Assembly (NCBI GenBank): GCA_030916665.1
Contig: JAUPWC010000382.1
Location: 1-17,877 of the forward strand
Direction: 5' to 3'
DNA: 17,877 bases
Source: Verrucomicrobiota bacterium
GTDB taxonomy: Bacteria; Verrucomicrobiota; Verrucomicrobiia; Opitutales; Opitutaceae
Shown: in pieces, positions 1 to 6,837 of the stretch
Layout: each line of letters opens with the position of its first letter
Position numbering within the stretch: the first letter of the stretch is position 1
The notes under the pieces: model-generated
What the model saw: the letters and a program-made list of their open reading frames with translations, nothing else
What the model was told of the DNA's origin: nothing
Database searches by the model: none
Translations under genes and position numbers: made by a program

Positions 1-297
1 ACCTTGACCGGGCTCAAGCTTGCATCACGTCCGGTGTTTACCACCCGAGCAGAAAGCCGAGGCAACCCTGCGACCGGCTGCAATCTGCCCCTGTTCAACG
101 AGGACCGGGTCAATCCGTGGACTAATTCTGGCAATAGGCGCGCAGAGGCATTCCGCGCCGGCTACTATGATCGGATGATTCCATGCAGCCGGTTGTCCTA
201 AATCACCTGCGCGCGGCGTGCGCGCATCCGCCAGAATTGGGCCGTGCTGCTGCGCACCGAACCGGTGACAACGCCCTTGGCAGAGCCTGAGGTGCTT
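1..297. other. Left-edge segment without a recognisable gene
   Basis: I find no convincing gene here. A plus-strand frame is open from the window edge to a TAA at 199-201 and could be the tail of a gene that starts outside the window, but its translation has no recognisable motif. A long open frame on the minus strand (25-684) also covers the segment. Its composition is rich in Cys, His, Arg and Gln, and its GC distribution over codon positions is not that of a GC-rich gene. No tRNA or insertion-sequence end is visible. Confidence 0.4.
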
Positions 298-648
298 ATG
301 CACCTCTTCGACCACACGCTGGATCGGATCTTTGCCACGCTCAAACGCCCGCCGAGTGAACGCCGACCGCCCCCCTTCCTCTGCCCGTGCGGCCTCAGCC
401 CTTTTCTCGCCTATTTCCGGGCAGCGGAGCAATCCTTGCTGGAGGCCCTTGTGCTTGTGCATCTGAGGCGAACGCCGGTGACGAGCGCCGACGAACGTGC
501 GCAGGACGTGACCGAACTTCAGTCTGTCATCCGGTTGATCGGGCGCGAGGAAATCACCCTGTTCGGCAGCATCTGTCAGCACCGGGTGCAATGTTTGTCC
601 TGCGGGCAATGTCCGCCGACGGCCGCCGCCGAACTCGCTCCCAGATAG
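298..648 (+). CDS. Small hypothetical protein (116 aa), reality uncertain
   Basis: I do not recognise this protein and give no function. The ATG at 298 is preceded by GAGGTG (289-294), which fits a Shine-Dalgarno register. The frame is also open upstream to a GTG at 244, which would add 18 residues. A hand tally over the codons gives roughly three quarters GC at third positions, less at first and about half at second. This order is expected for coding sequence in a GC-rich genome and is better than the competing minus-strand frame. Third-position GC is nevertheless clearly below that of the neighbouring genes, so the segment may be foreign or decaying. The middle has a plausible amphipathic helix (FLAYFRAAEQSLLEALVLV). 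Cysteines near the N-terminal third (CPC) and the C-terminus (CLSCGQC) could bind metal. It may instead be non-coding. Confidence 0.33.
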   Translation: MHLFDHTLDRIFATLKRPPSERRPPPFLCPCGLSPFLAYFRAAEQSLLEALVLVHLRRTPVTSADERAQDVTELQSVIRLIGREEITLFGSICQHRVQCLSCGQCPPTAAAELAPR

Positions 649-753
649 TGAAGCGGGCCATAGCCCGAATCTCGGCCACCCCATCGTTCTCTGAGGAGAT
701 TTGGGACAGCTTGTGGTTCCCGTCAGCGCAAGTTGGGGTTACTTCGACAGACT

Positions 754-781
754 GCCGTCCATAGGCCAGGCAAAGGACGGC
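754..781 (-). terminator. Possible weak hairpin downstream of xylB
   Basis: A 7-bp inverted repeat GCCGTCC/GGACGGC (754-760 and 775-781, 14-nt loop) lies about 60 bases past the xylulokinase stop on the minus strand. No T-run follows it in the direction of transcription, so it is not a canonical intrinsic terminator. It may only slow or end transcription with Rho. The rest of 649-841 shows nothing I can name. Confidence 0.2.
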
Positions 782-841
782 GTTTCGTGGCCGATTCGGA
801 ACTCGCATGGCTACGGCTGGCAGGCCGCACCTCGATGGACC

Positions 842-2335
842 TTACGCGAAGAGCGGGCGCAGTTGCTTGCTGAGGGCCTCGTGGCGGTCCTGGAGTTTCC
901 GGTAGAGGGCCTTGCGCTTGGCGTCGGGGGTGCAGCGGGTGGATTCGTTGAGGGCGACGATGCCGGTGGTGAAGTCGGTGAGCTTCGCCTTCTTGCCCTG
1001 CGCGAGGGCTTCGCACCAGGCGGCCTGAAGCGCGCCGCCGAGCGCGGCCCCTTCGTCCTCGACCATGGCGACAACCGGCACGCCGAAGATGTCGGCCATG
1101 AGCTGGCGCCAGTAGGCGGAGCGCGAGCCGCCGCCGGTGACGCGGATCTCCTTGGGCTTGATGCCGAGCGCGGTGAGGCGCCGCAGGCCGTAGTTCATGT
1201 TCATCGTCACGCCCTCCATCGCGGCGCGCGCGAGGTGGCCGGGGTTGAGCGTGTTGAGGCTGAGGCCGCTGAAGACGCCGGTGCCTTTCGGGAGGTTGGG
1301 CGTGCGCTCGCCGGTGAGGTAGGGGAGGAGAGAGAGACCGCCGGCACCCGCGGGGGCGCTGGCGACGGCCTGCTCGAGCTGCGCGTGGTCCCAGTTGAAC
1401 AGCTGGCGGAACTGCTCCGTGACGAGCGTGACGTTCATCGTGCAGAGCAGCGGGAGCCAGCCGCCGGTGGACGAGCAGAACGCGGCGATCTCGCCGTTGG
1501 GATCGACGACGGGTTTGCTGCCGTAGGCGTAGATCGTGCCGCTGGTGCCGAGGCTGGCGGAGACGACGCCGGGCGTGACGTTGCCCGTGCCGATGGCGCC
1601 CATCATGTTGTCGCCGCCGCCGGCGCTGACGATGACGTCGCTGGAGAAACCGTATTTCAGCGCGAGGGCCGGGCGAAGCGTGCCGGCGGGCGTGTGCGAG
1701 GGTGAGAGCGGCGGGAGCCAGTCGGCGAGATTTTTGTCGAGGGCCCTGATCACGGGCTGCGACCAGACGCGTTTGCGGACGTCCATCAGCGCGGTGCCCG
1801 AGGCGTCGCCGTATTCCATGAAGTAATTCCCCGTGAGATGGAAATTCAGATAGTCGTGCGGGAGCAGGACGTGGCGGAGGCGCTTGTAGTTGGCGGGCTC
1901 ATGGCGCTTCAGCCAGAGGATCTTCGGGGCGGTGAAACCCGGGAGGAAGGCGAGGCCGGCGGTGCGGATGGCAGCCTTGGTGCCGCCGAGTTTCTTCGTG
2001 AGAATGTCGCACTCGGCGGTCGTGCTGGTGTCGCACCAGAGCTTGGCGGGGCGGATGACGTCGCCCTTGTCGTCCAGCGGCACGAAGCCGTGCTGTTGAC
2101 CGGAGACGCCGATGCCGCGCACCCGCGAGCCGTCGATTTTCGCGGCGACCTGCGTGATCACGGAGTCGAGCGCGGCCGTCCATTCCTGCGGGTGCTGCTC
2201 CATGTGGCCGGCGGGCAGGCCGGCGATGAGGGAGTGCGGGGCTTTCGCCTCCGCGACGATCTTCTTTTCATTGAGGTCGAGGACGACCGCCTTGGTGCTC
2301 TGGGTGCCGCTGTCGATGCCGATGTAGAGGGACAT
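842..2335 (-). CDS. xylB: Xylulokinase (FGGY family carbohydrate kinase)
   Basis: Cytoplasmic kinase that phosphorylates D-xylulose with ATP to xylulose 5-phosphate, feeding the pentose phosphate pathway. The 497 residues match the family's usual length and the two FGGY halves are complete. Visible motifs are the N-terminal phosphate motif DSGTQSTK with Asp8; GQQHG at 79-83, where E. coli XylB has GQMHG; LPGFTAPKILW near 131-141; GDASGT near 176; and GGGDN at 239-243, whose Asp242 is the expected catalytic base. The second phosphate motif is SLGTSGT (261-267), followed by GERTP near 342-346 and the adenosine motif GGGSRSAYWRQ from 401. I chose ATG 2335 because it begins the MSLYIGID strand; the frame is open 33 residues further but that extension is not conserved in character. 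The leader is pyrimidine-rich without a Shine-Dalgarno. The gene is divergent from the TonB-dependent receptor, and no xylose isomerase gene lies in the window. Another ketopentose kinase specificity is possible but less likely. Confidence 0.93.
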   Translation of the reverse strand: MSLYIGIDSGTQSTKAVVLDLNEKKIVAEAKAPHSLIAGLPAGHMEQHPQEWTAALDSVITQVAAKIDGSRVRGIGVSGQQHGFVPLDDKGDVIRPAKLWCDTSTTAECDILTKKLGGTKAAIRTAGLAFLPGFTAPKILWLKRHEPANYKRLRHVLLPHDYLNFHLTGNYFMEYGDASGTALMDVRKRVWSQPVIRALDKNLADWLPPLSPSHTPAGTLRPALALKYGFSSDVIVSAGGGDNMMGAIGTGNVTPGVVSASLGTSGTIYAYGSKPVVDPNGEIAAFCSSTGGWLPLLCTMNVTLVTEQFRQLFNWDHAQLEQAVASAPAGAGGLSLLPYLTGERTPNLPKGTGVFSGLSLNTLNPGHLARAAMEGVTMNMNYGLRRLTALGIKPKEIRVTGGGSRSAYWRQLMADIFGVPVVAMVEDEGAALGGALQAAWCEALAQGKKAKLTDFTTGIVALNESTRCTPDAKRKALYRKLQDRHEALSKQLRPLFA

Positions 2336-2563
2336 GGTGGGGAAGGGGAAGGGAGAGGAGGGGAAAAAGGCCGCGTTGGCCGGTATTGGGCAAGACGAAG
2401 TTCCAATCCTATGCCTCTGTGGCAGCGCAGCCATGCTGAAAACGCGCTACAGTTAGACCGTGTGCTCCTTTGATTCCGCTTCAGGCATACATTGTGTTGC
2501 GCCACCCAAGGTTCACGACCTCACAGGTCACTCCTTACCCCGAACCTTACCTCGTTACCTCGT
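2336..2563. promoter_or_regulatory. Divergent xylB/TonB-receptor intergenic region
   Basis: This 228-bp gap must contain the promoters of both genes. I see no strong sigma-70 promoter. TTGATT at 2470-2475 followed after 17 bases by TGTGTT is only a weak candidate for the receptor. Features visible are a GACCT-CAC-AGGTC inverted repeat (2517-2529), a block of three direct repeats just before the receptor start, and a TGAAAACG half-site at 2435-2442. The half-site resembles half of a LacI-family operator but has no convincing second half. On the xylB side the last ~25 bases before its ATG are almost all pyrimidines on the coding strand. Shared regulation of the two genes is an inference from geometry only. 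Confidence 0.5.
2535..2562 (+). repeat. Three direct 8-mers TTACCYCG ahead of the receptor start
   Basis: TTACCCCG (2535-2542), TTACCTCG (2547-2554) and TTACCTCG (2555-2562) are direct repeats; the last two are contiguous and end one base before the ATG at 2564. They occupy the place where a ribosome-binding site would be and contain no AGGAGG-like sequence. On the other strand they read CGAGGTAA. Confidence 0.6.
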
Positions 2564-5500
2564 ATGAACACCAAGAAACGCACACTCCGGTGCGGGCTAT
2601 CCATGCTCGGCACCCTCGTGCTGTCCGCCACGTGGGGATATGCACAGACTGCCCCGGCTTCCGCCGCGGCAGGTCAGACGGAAGAAGAAGACGTGCTCGT
2701 GCTCTCGCCGTTCGAAGTCTCGGCAGAGGCGGACACCGGCTACGCTTCCGCCACGACACTCGCGGGCAACCGCCTTAACACCGAACTGCGCGACATCGGC
2801 AACGCAGTGACGGTGATCAACGCCCAATTCCTCAAGGACATCGGCGCCACCAGCAACGAATCGCTGCTGCAATACACCGTGGGCACCGAAGTCGGCAACC
2901 TGAACGGCAACTTTGCCGGCACGGGTGACGGCGCGTTCCTCGACGAGTCCAGCCGCTTCCGCAATCCCAACCAGAACACGCGCGTGCGCGGTCTGGCGGC
3001 GGCGGACAACACCCGCGACTACTTCCTGTCCGACATTCCGTGGGACGGATTCAACGTCGATCGCGTGGATCTGCAGCGCGGCCCGAACTCGATTCTGTTC
3101 GGTCAGGGTTCGCCCGCCGGCATCATCAACGTCGGTCTCAAGCAGGCTTCCTATCGCAATTCCAACGAAGTCTCCTTCCAGACCGACCAGTGGGGCAGCG
3201 CCCGCGCGACCCTCGATGTCAACCGCGTGCTCCTCAAGGACCAGCTCGCCATTCGCGTCATGGCCCTCCACGAGAACGAGAAATTCCAGCAGGACCCGGC
3301 CTATGAAGACGACAAGCGCTTCATGGGTGCCGTCCGCTGGGAGCCCAAGTTCCTCCGCAAGGGTGGCGCTCGCACCATCGTGAAGGCCAGCTTCGAGAAG
3401 GGTGACATCAACAGCAACCGTCCCCGCACCCTGCCCCCGGCCGACTATATCACGCCGTGGTTCGCGACTGGCACCACCAACGGCAAATACATTGAAAACG
3501 GCCGTATCCGCAATCCCTCCACCGGCGTGGTGACCACCATCACCAAGGGCGATCCCCGTGCGATCCCCAACCTGAACAAGCAGACCTTCAACCCGCACAT
3601 TGTGATGGACGACAACTCCGGTGCGGCTAACGCCGGCCAGGCCCGTCCGAAGATCAACGGCGGTGCGGATTCGGGCTTCTTCAGCCCCTACTTCCAGCCT
3701 TGGCTCGGCAACTATGGCCAGCAGTTCGGCGGCCCGAATGCCTTCTACGCCACCGATGGCGGCATTCCGAGCTACTGGATCTGGGAAATCCGTGCCACCC
3801 GCGGCATCAACTCCAGCGGCGCCGACGACAACGGTGTGGGCGAGTTCGCCTTCCATCGTCCGGTGGGCATCAACTCCTATGACGGATTTGCGCGTCAAGC
3901 CGGCCTGCCCTACTCCGAGTTCGGCGTTTACAAGAACAAGCAGCTGACCGACAACTCGGTCTTCGACTTCTACAACAACCTGCTTGATGGTCCCAACAAG
4001 TGGGAATGGTCGGACTTCGACTCGATGTCCGCCTCCATTGCGCAGACCTTCATGGACGACAAGTTCGGCTTCGAGGTGGTCTATAACAAGCAGAACTACA
4101 GCAACGGCCAGATTGCGCTCCTGGATGGTGGTCGCCAGGCCATCTACATCGACATCATGGATGTCTATTCCGATGGCACCGCCGCCGGTTCCAACGGCGT
4201 CCGTTTCGCCAACGGCACCAAGAACCCCAACGTCGGCCGCGCCTTCGTGACCGACAGCGGTCAGGGTGGCAATCGCAGCTACGATTCGGCGCGCGATTCG
4301 ACCCGCGCCACCGCGTTCTTCACCCACGACTTCTCCAAGAAGAGCGAGAGCTGGCTCGGCAACTTCCTGGGCCGCCACACCTTCACGGGTCTGTGGTCCG
4401 AGGACAACCTCGACCGCGAAGATCGCAGCTGGCAGCGCTATGCCGTGCTCGACAACGCCTACCGCACCCTCTTTGACGGTGGCGACGGCATTCGTTTCAC
4501 CGACAACGGTTTCGCGGTCAACCGCGTGATCTACCTCGGCAACTCGCTGGCCAGTCGCTCCTCCGCCTCGGGTGCTTACCTGCCCCGCATCCAGAACCTG
4601 AACGAAGCCTCCGGCGGCACGATCCGCTTCTTCGATTCGACCTGGATCGCCACCGGCGTGAATCCGGCTGATCCTTGGGAGAATCCGTATTATCCGGTCG
4701 GCAACGCCAGTCGCAATTCGTTCCAGTCCGAAAATTCGGCCAATTATCGCGGCTGGATCAACGCTCCGTTCAAGATCACCGATTCCGAGTCCTCCCAAAC
4801 GAACCGGGATTTGCTCACCACCAATGGTCGCCTTCGCAAGGACAAGACCGAGTCCAAGGCCTTTGTCTGGCAGGCCCACCTCTTCGACGGTGGTCTCGTC
4901 GGCACCTACGGCTATCGCAAGGACACGGCCAGCGCGGTTGAAATGTCGCAGAACAACAACACGCACTTCGCCAGTGGCAACCTTGGCTTCCTGAAGTGGG
5001 ATCCCACCTACTGGACGCTGGATGGCAAGGCCATGAGCGAGCTCGAGGGCACCTCCCGCAGCTACTCGATCGTCGGTCACTTGGACGAACTCCCCGTGAT
5101 CAAAAACCTGGCCGAGAAACTGCCGGTTCGCGTGACCTTGTTCTACAACAAGGCCGAAAACTTCCAGCCCTTCGCCGGTCGTAAGGACATCTACGGTGTG
5201 GACATCCCGCTCCCTGCCGGTGAGACGAAGGACCTCGGCATCCTGCTCGAGACCAAGGACGGCAAATACTCGCTCAAGGTCAACCGCTACGAGACCGCCG
5301 TCAACTACGCCAACAGCAACGGCCTCGGCGGCACCTGGTTCCTGGGTGCTTCGCAGGCTTGGTCCGGTGACTGGGTGAACGTGTTCGAATACAACTGGAC
5401 CGGCTTCGGTGATTCCAGTGGTATCAGCACGGATCCCACCTACAGCCGTTCCAACTGGACCGATGCTCCGGATCGCGAGGTCGCTGCCATCGCCGCCTGG

Positions 5501-6313
5501 CGTCAGTGGCAGAACAGCGCGGTGGCCAAGAAAATGTATGCCGCCTGGAAGATCGATCCGACCACCCGCACGGGCATGGTTGCCAACACGACGCCCGCCG
5601 GCTTCTCCCTCACGGAAGACAGCTTCTCGAAGGGTTACGAAATCGAGCTCAACGCCCAGCCCACGCGCAACTGGCGCGTGACGCTGAACGCCAGCAAGAC
5701 CTCCGCCACCCGCAAGAACATCGGTGGTGCCAATCTTGCCGAGTTCGTGACGGCCTATGAGCAGTTCCTCAACAAGACCGCTACCGATGTGAACGGCGCG
5801 ACCTTCCGTCCGGGTGGTGACCTCCGCATCTGGTGGGGTGGTGCCGGTAACGAAACCGCCCTGTTCCAGTGGAATCAGAACGTTGGCTCCGAGTGGGCCG
5901 CCCGCGCTCTGCAGGAAGGCACCAACGTGCCGGAACTGCGTGAGTGGCGCGTGAACGTCATCTCCAACTATGACTTCACCGAGGGCCGCCTGAAGGGCTT
6001 CAACGCCGGTGTCGCCCTGCGCTACCAGAGCGATGTCACGATCGGTTATCCCCCGGGCGTGACCTCCGCGGGCAAGATCACCTTCGATCTGGCCAATCCT
6101 TACAAGGGACCGGCCGAGACCGATATCGACGCCTGGGTTGGCTACGGCCGCAAGCTGTTCGACAAGGTTGACTGGCGCGTCCAGCTCAACGTCCGCAGCA
6201 TCGGCAAGGGCAACGACCTGATTCCCATCACGGTCCAGCCCGACGGAAGCGGAGCAGGTTATCGTATCGCGCCCCGTCAGTATTGGTCGCTTACGAACAC
6301 CTTCCGGTTCTAA
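2564..6313 (+). CDS. TonB-dependent outer-membrane receptor (1249 aa)
   Basis: Outer-membrane beta-barrel importer energised by TonB-ExbBD. The start at ATG 2564 gives a good signal peptide: basic n-region (NTKKRTLR), hydrophobic core, and likely cleavage after GYA (residue 27). After a short Ala/Glu-rich linker, EDVLVLSPFEV (about 42-52) is the likely TonB-box region. The plug follows: LNTELRDIGNAVTVIN, then LLQYTVGTEVG, then VDLQRGPNSILFGQGSPAGI, the classical end-of-plug signature. The rest, about 230-1249, is the barrel, ending in NTFRF with a C-terminal Phe as in outer-membrane barrels. It is much longer than siderophore receptors and nearer SusC size, yet no SusD-like lipoprotein is adjacent. 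Codons are strongly biased to AAC, AAG, TTC, CTC and GGC/GGT, as in a highly expressed gene, and the region is visibly less GC-rich than the cluster to its right. The substrate is unknown; the divergent xylulokinase hints at a pentose-containing glycan. A strong terminator follows the stop. Confidence 0.93.
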   Translation: MNTKKRTLRCGLSMLGTLVLSATWGYAQTAPASAAAGQTEEEDVLVLSPFEVSAEADTGYASATTLAGNRLNTELRDIGNAVTVINAQFLKDIGATSNESLLQYTVGTEVGNLNGNFAGTGDGAFLDESSRFRNPNQNTRVRGLAAADNTRDYFLSDIPWDGFNVDRVDLQRGPNSILFGQGSPAGIINVGLKQASYRNSNEVSFQTDQWGSARATLDVNRVLLKDQLAIRVMALHENEKFQQDPAYEDDKRFMGAVRWEPKFLRKGGARTIVKASFEKGDINSNRPRTLPPADYITPWFATGTTNGKYIENGRIRNPSTGVVTTITKGDPRAIPNLNKQTFNPHIVMDDNSGAANAGQARPKINGGADSGFFSPYFQPWLGNYGQQFGGPNAFYATDGGIPSYWIWEIRATRGINSSGADDNGVGEFAFHRPVGINSYDGFARQAGLPYSEFGVYKNKQLTDNSVFDFYNNLLDGPNKWEWSDFDSMSASIAQTFMDDKFGFEVVYNKQNYSNGQIALLDGGRQAIYIDIMDVYSDGTAAGSNGVRFANGTKNPNVGRAFVTDSGQGGNRSYDSARDSTRATAFFTHDFSKKSESWLGNFLGRHTFTGLWSEDNLDREDRSWQRYAVLDNAYRTLFDGGDGIRFTDNGFAVNRVIYLGNSLASRSSASGAYLPRIQNLNEASGGTIRFFDSTWIATGVNPADPWENPYYPVGNASRNSFQSENSANYRGWINAPFKITDSESSQTNRDLLTTNGRLRKDKTESKAFVWQAHLFDGGLVGTYGYRKDTASAVEMSQNNNTHFASGNLGFLKWDPTYWTLDGKAMSELEGTSRSYSIVGHLDELPVIKNLAEKLPVRVTLFYNKAENFQPFAGRKDIYGVDIPLPAGETKDLGILLETKDGKYSLKVNRYETAVNYANSNGLGGTWFLGASQAWSGDWVNVFEYNWTGFGDSSGISTDPTYSRSNWTDAPDREVAAIAAWRQWQNSAVAKKMYAAWKIDPTTRTGMVANTTPAGFSLTEDSFSKGYEIELNAQPTRNWRVTLNASKTSATRKNIGGANLAEFVTAYEQFLNKTATDVNGATFRPGGDLRIWWGGAGNETALFQWNQNVGSEWAARALQEGTNVPELREWRVNVISNYDFTEGRLKGFNAGVALRYQSDVTIGYPPGVTSAGKITFDLANPYKGPAETDIDAWVGYGRKLFDKVDWRVQLNVRSIGKGNDLIPITVQPDGSGAGYRIAPRQYWSLTNTFRF

Positions 6314-6336
6314 ACCCGGTCTAGGATTCAGACTTC

Positions 6337-6368
6337 GCGCCTCTCCCTCGGGAGAGGCGCTTTTTTTT
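6337..6368 (+). terminator. Strong intrinsic terminator of the TonB receptor gene
   Basis: A perfect 11-bp inverted repeat GCGCCTCTCCC/GGGAGAGGCGC (6337-6347 and 6350-6360) has a 2-nt loop and is followed at once by eight T residues (6361-6368). It begins 24 bases after the receptor's stop codon. All elements of a Rho-independent terminator are present. Confidence 0.95.
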
Positions 6369-6456
6369 GCACCGGCCGGCCGGTCCCGGTCACCGCCAAC
6401 CGTAATGCCTGGGTCTCGGTTTGAGACGGTTGAGGTTTACCCGCGGAAAATTGAAT

Positions 6457-6498
6457 CTCGTCATCGCGAGGTGCGCGAAGCGCGCTGTGGCGATCCAG
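6457..6498. repeat. REP-like palindromic element
   Basis: The element has nested arms ATCGC/GCGAT (6463-6467 and 6490-6494) and GCGCG/CGCGC (6473-6477 and 6481-6485, loop AAG). The form CGTCATCGCGAGG...GCGAAGCGC...GGCGATCCAG resembles the CGTCATTGCGAG...GCAATCC palindromes that are dispersed in intergenic regions of many bacteria. Membership in such a family here is inferred from that resemblance; I cannot check copy number. Confidence 0.5.
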
Positions 6499-6611
6499 CC
6501 GGTTTGAAAACCTCAAGGGACCGGATTGATCCGGGATCCCGCTATTGCCCGGAAGCAGGGGTAGCCCTGTGCGGAGCGCAGAGACAGGAATTCACGAACG
6601 CACGGGAAAAT

Positions 6612-6631
6612 CCCGCTGCTCCTGCAGCGGG
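6612..6631. repeat. 8-bp stem-loop
   Basis: CCCGCTGC (6612-6619) and GCAGCGGG (6624-6631) are perfect inverted repeats around the 4-nt loop TCCT. No T-run follows on either strand, so it is not an obvious terminator. Confidence 0.6.
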
Positions 6632-6741
6632 CAACACCGGCAATCGCTTCATTCGGGCTGAACGAAGAGGCATTTGATGAGAATTCTGCGGCTGGGGAAA
6701 ATCCGGCGGTTCTCGGTGGTGAGAATTTCCATCGTGCTTCC

Positions 6742-6797
6742 GTGGGCAGCGCGCTTGCGCGCGCTTTCCCTGGGCGCGCGCAAGCGCGCTGACCCAC
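6742..6797. repeat. Long GC-rich hairpin, possible terminator of the minus-strand cluster
   Basis: Arms 6742-6764 and 6774-6797 pair over 23 bp with a single bulged base (A6792). The inner 18 bp are perfect and almost all G/C, and the loop is 9 nt. It lies about 40 bases beyond the stop of the giant UnbV gene on the minus strand, and so could end or protect that transcript. No U-tract follows in either direction, so a Rho-assisted, 3'-stabilising or repeat-element role is as likely as intrinsic termination. Confidence 0.6.
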
Positions 6798-6837
6798 AGC
6801 CAACCCAAATACTTCCGGCGCGGGAAAGGTGGACCAA

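Larger units (their letters stand above)
6369..6837. other. Gene-free region with a ladder of inverted repeats
   Basis: No credible gene is present; short open frames exist on both strands, but none has a start signal or protein-like composition. The region instead holds successive inverted repeats: a 14-bp perfect palindrome ACCGGCCGGCCGGT (6371-6384), a REP-like element (6457-6498), GGTTT/AAACC (6501-6512), CCGGAT/ATCCGG (6521-6534), CAGGG/CCCTG (6556-6569), a bulged CTGTGCG/CGCAGAGACAG hairpin (6567-6587), CCCGCTGC/GCAGCGGG (6612-6631), AATTCT/AGAATT (6682-6727) and a very long hairpin (6742-6797). It may be a composite of dispersed intergenic repeats or a structured RNA; the sequence alone does not decide. 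Confidence 0.6.

Noticed and set aside
25-684. 219-residue minus-strand frame at the left edge
   Set aside because: First-position GC exceeds third-position GC by hand tally, the composition is rich in Cys, His and Arg, there is no Shine-Dalgarno and no motif is recognised. It remains possible but is weaker than the plus-strand frame at 298.
2420-2437. sigma-54-like TGGCAG...TGC between xylB and the receptor
   Set aside because: The GG and GC elements are 12 bases apart instead of the required 10.
2597-5080. 827-residue open frame on the minus strand opposite the TonB receptor
   Set aside because: It is exactly antisense to a receptor with signal peptide, plug motif and C-terminal Phe. Its Val/Gly/Ala/Glu-rich composition is typical of antisense frames in GC-rich genes.
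6405-6677. 90-residue plus-strand frame in the inverted-repeat region
   Set aside because: Its translation (SRHREVREARCGDPA) is what REP-like palindromes give when translated; no start signal or protein-like pattern is present.
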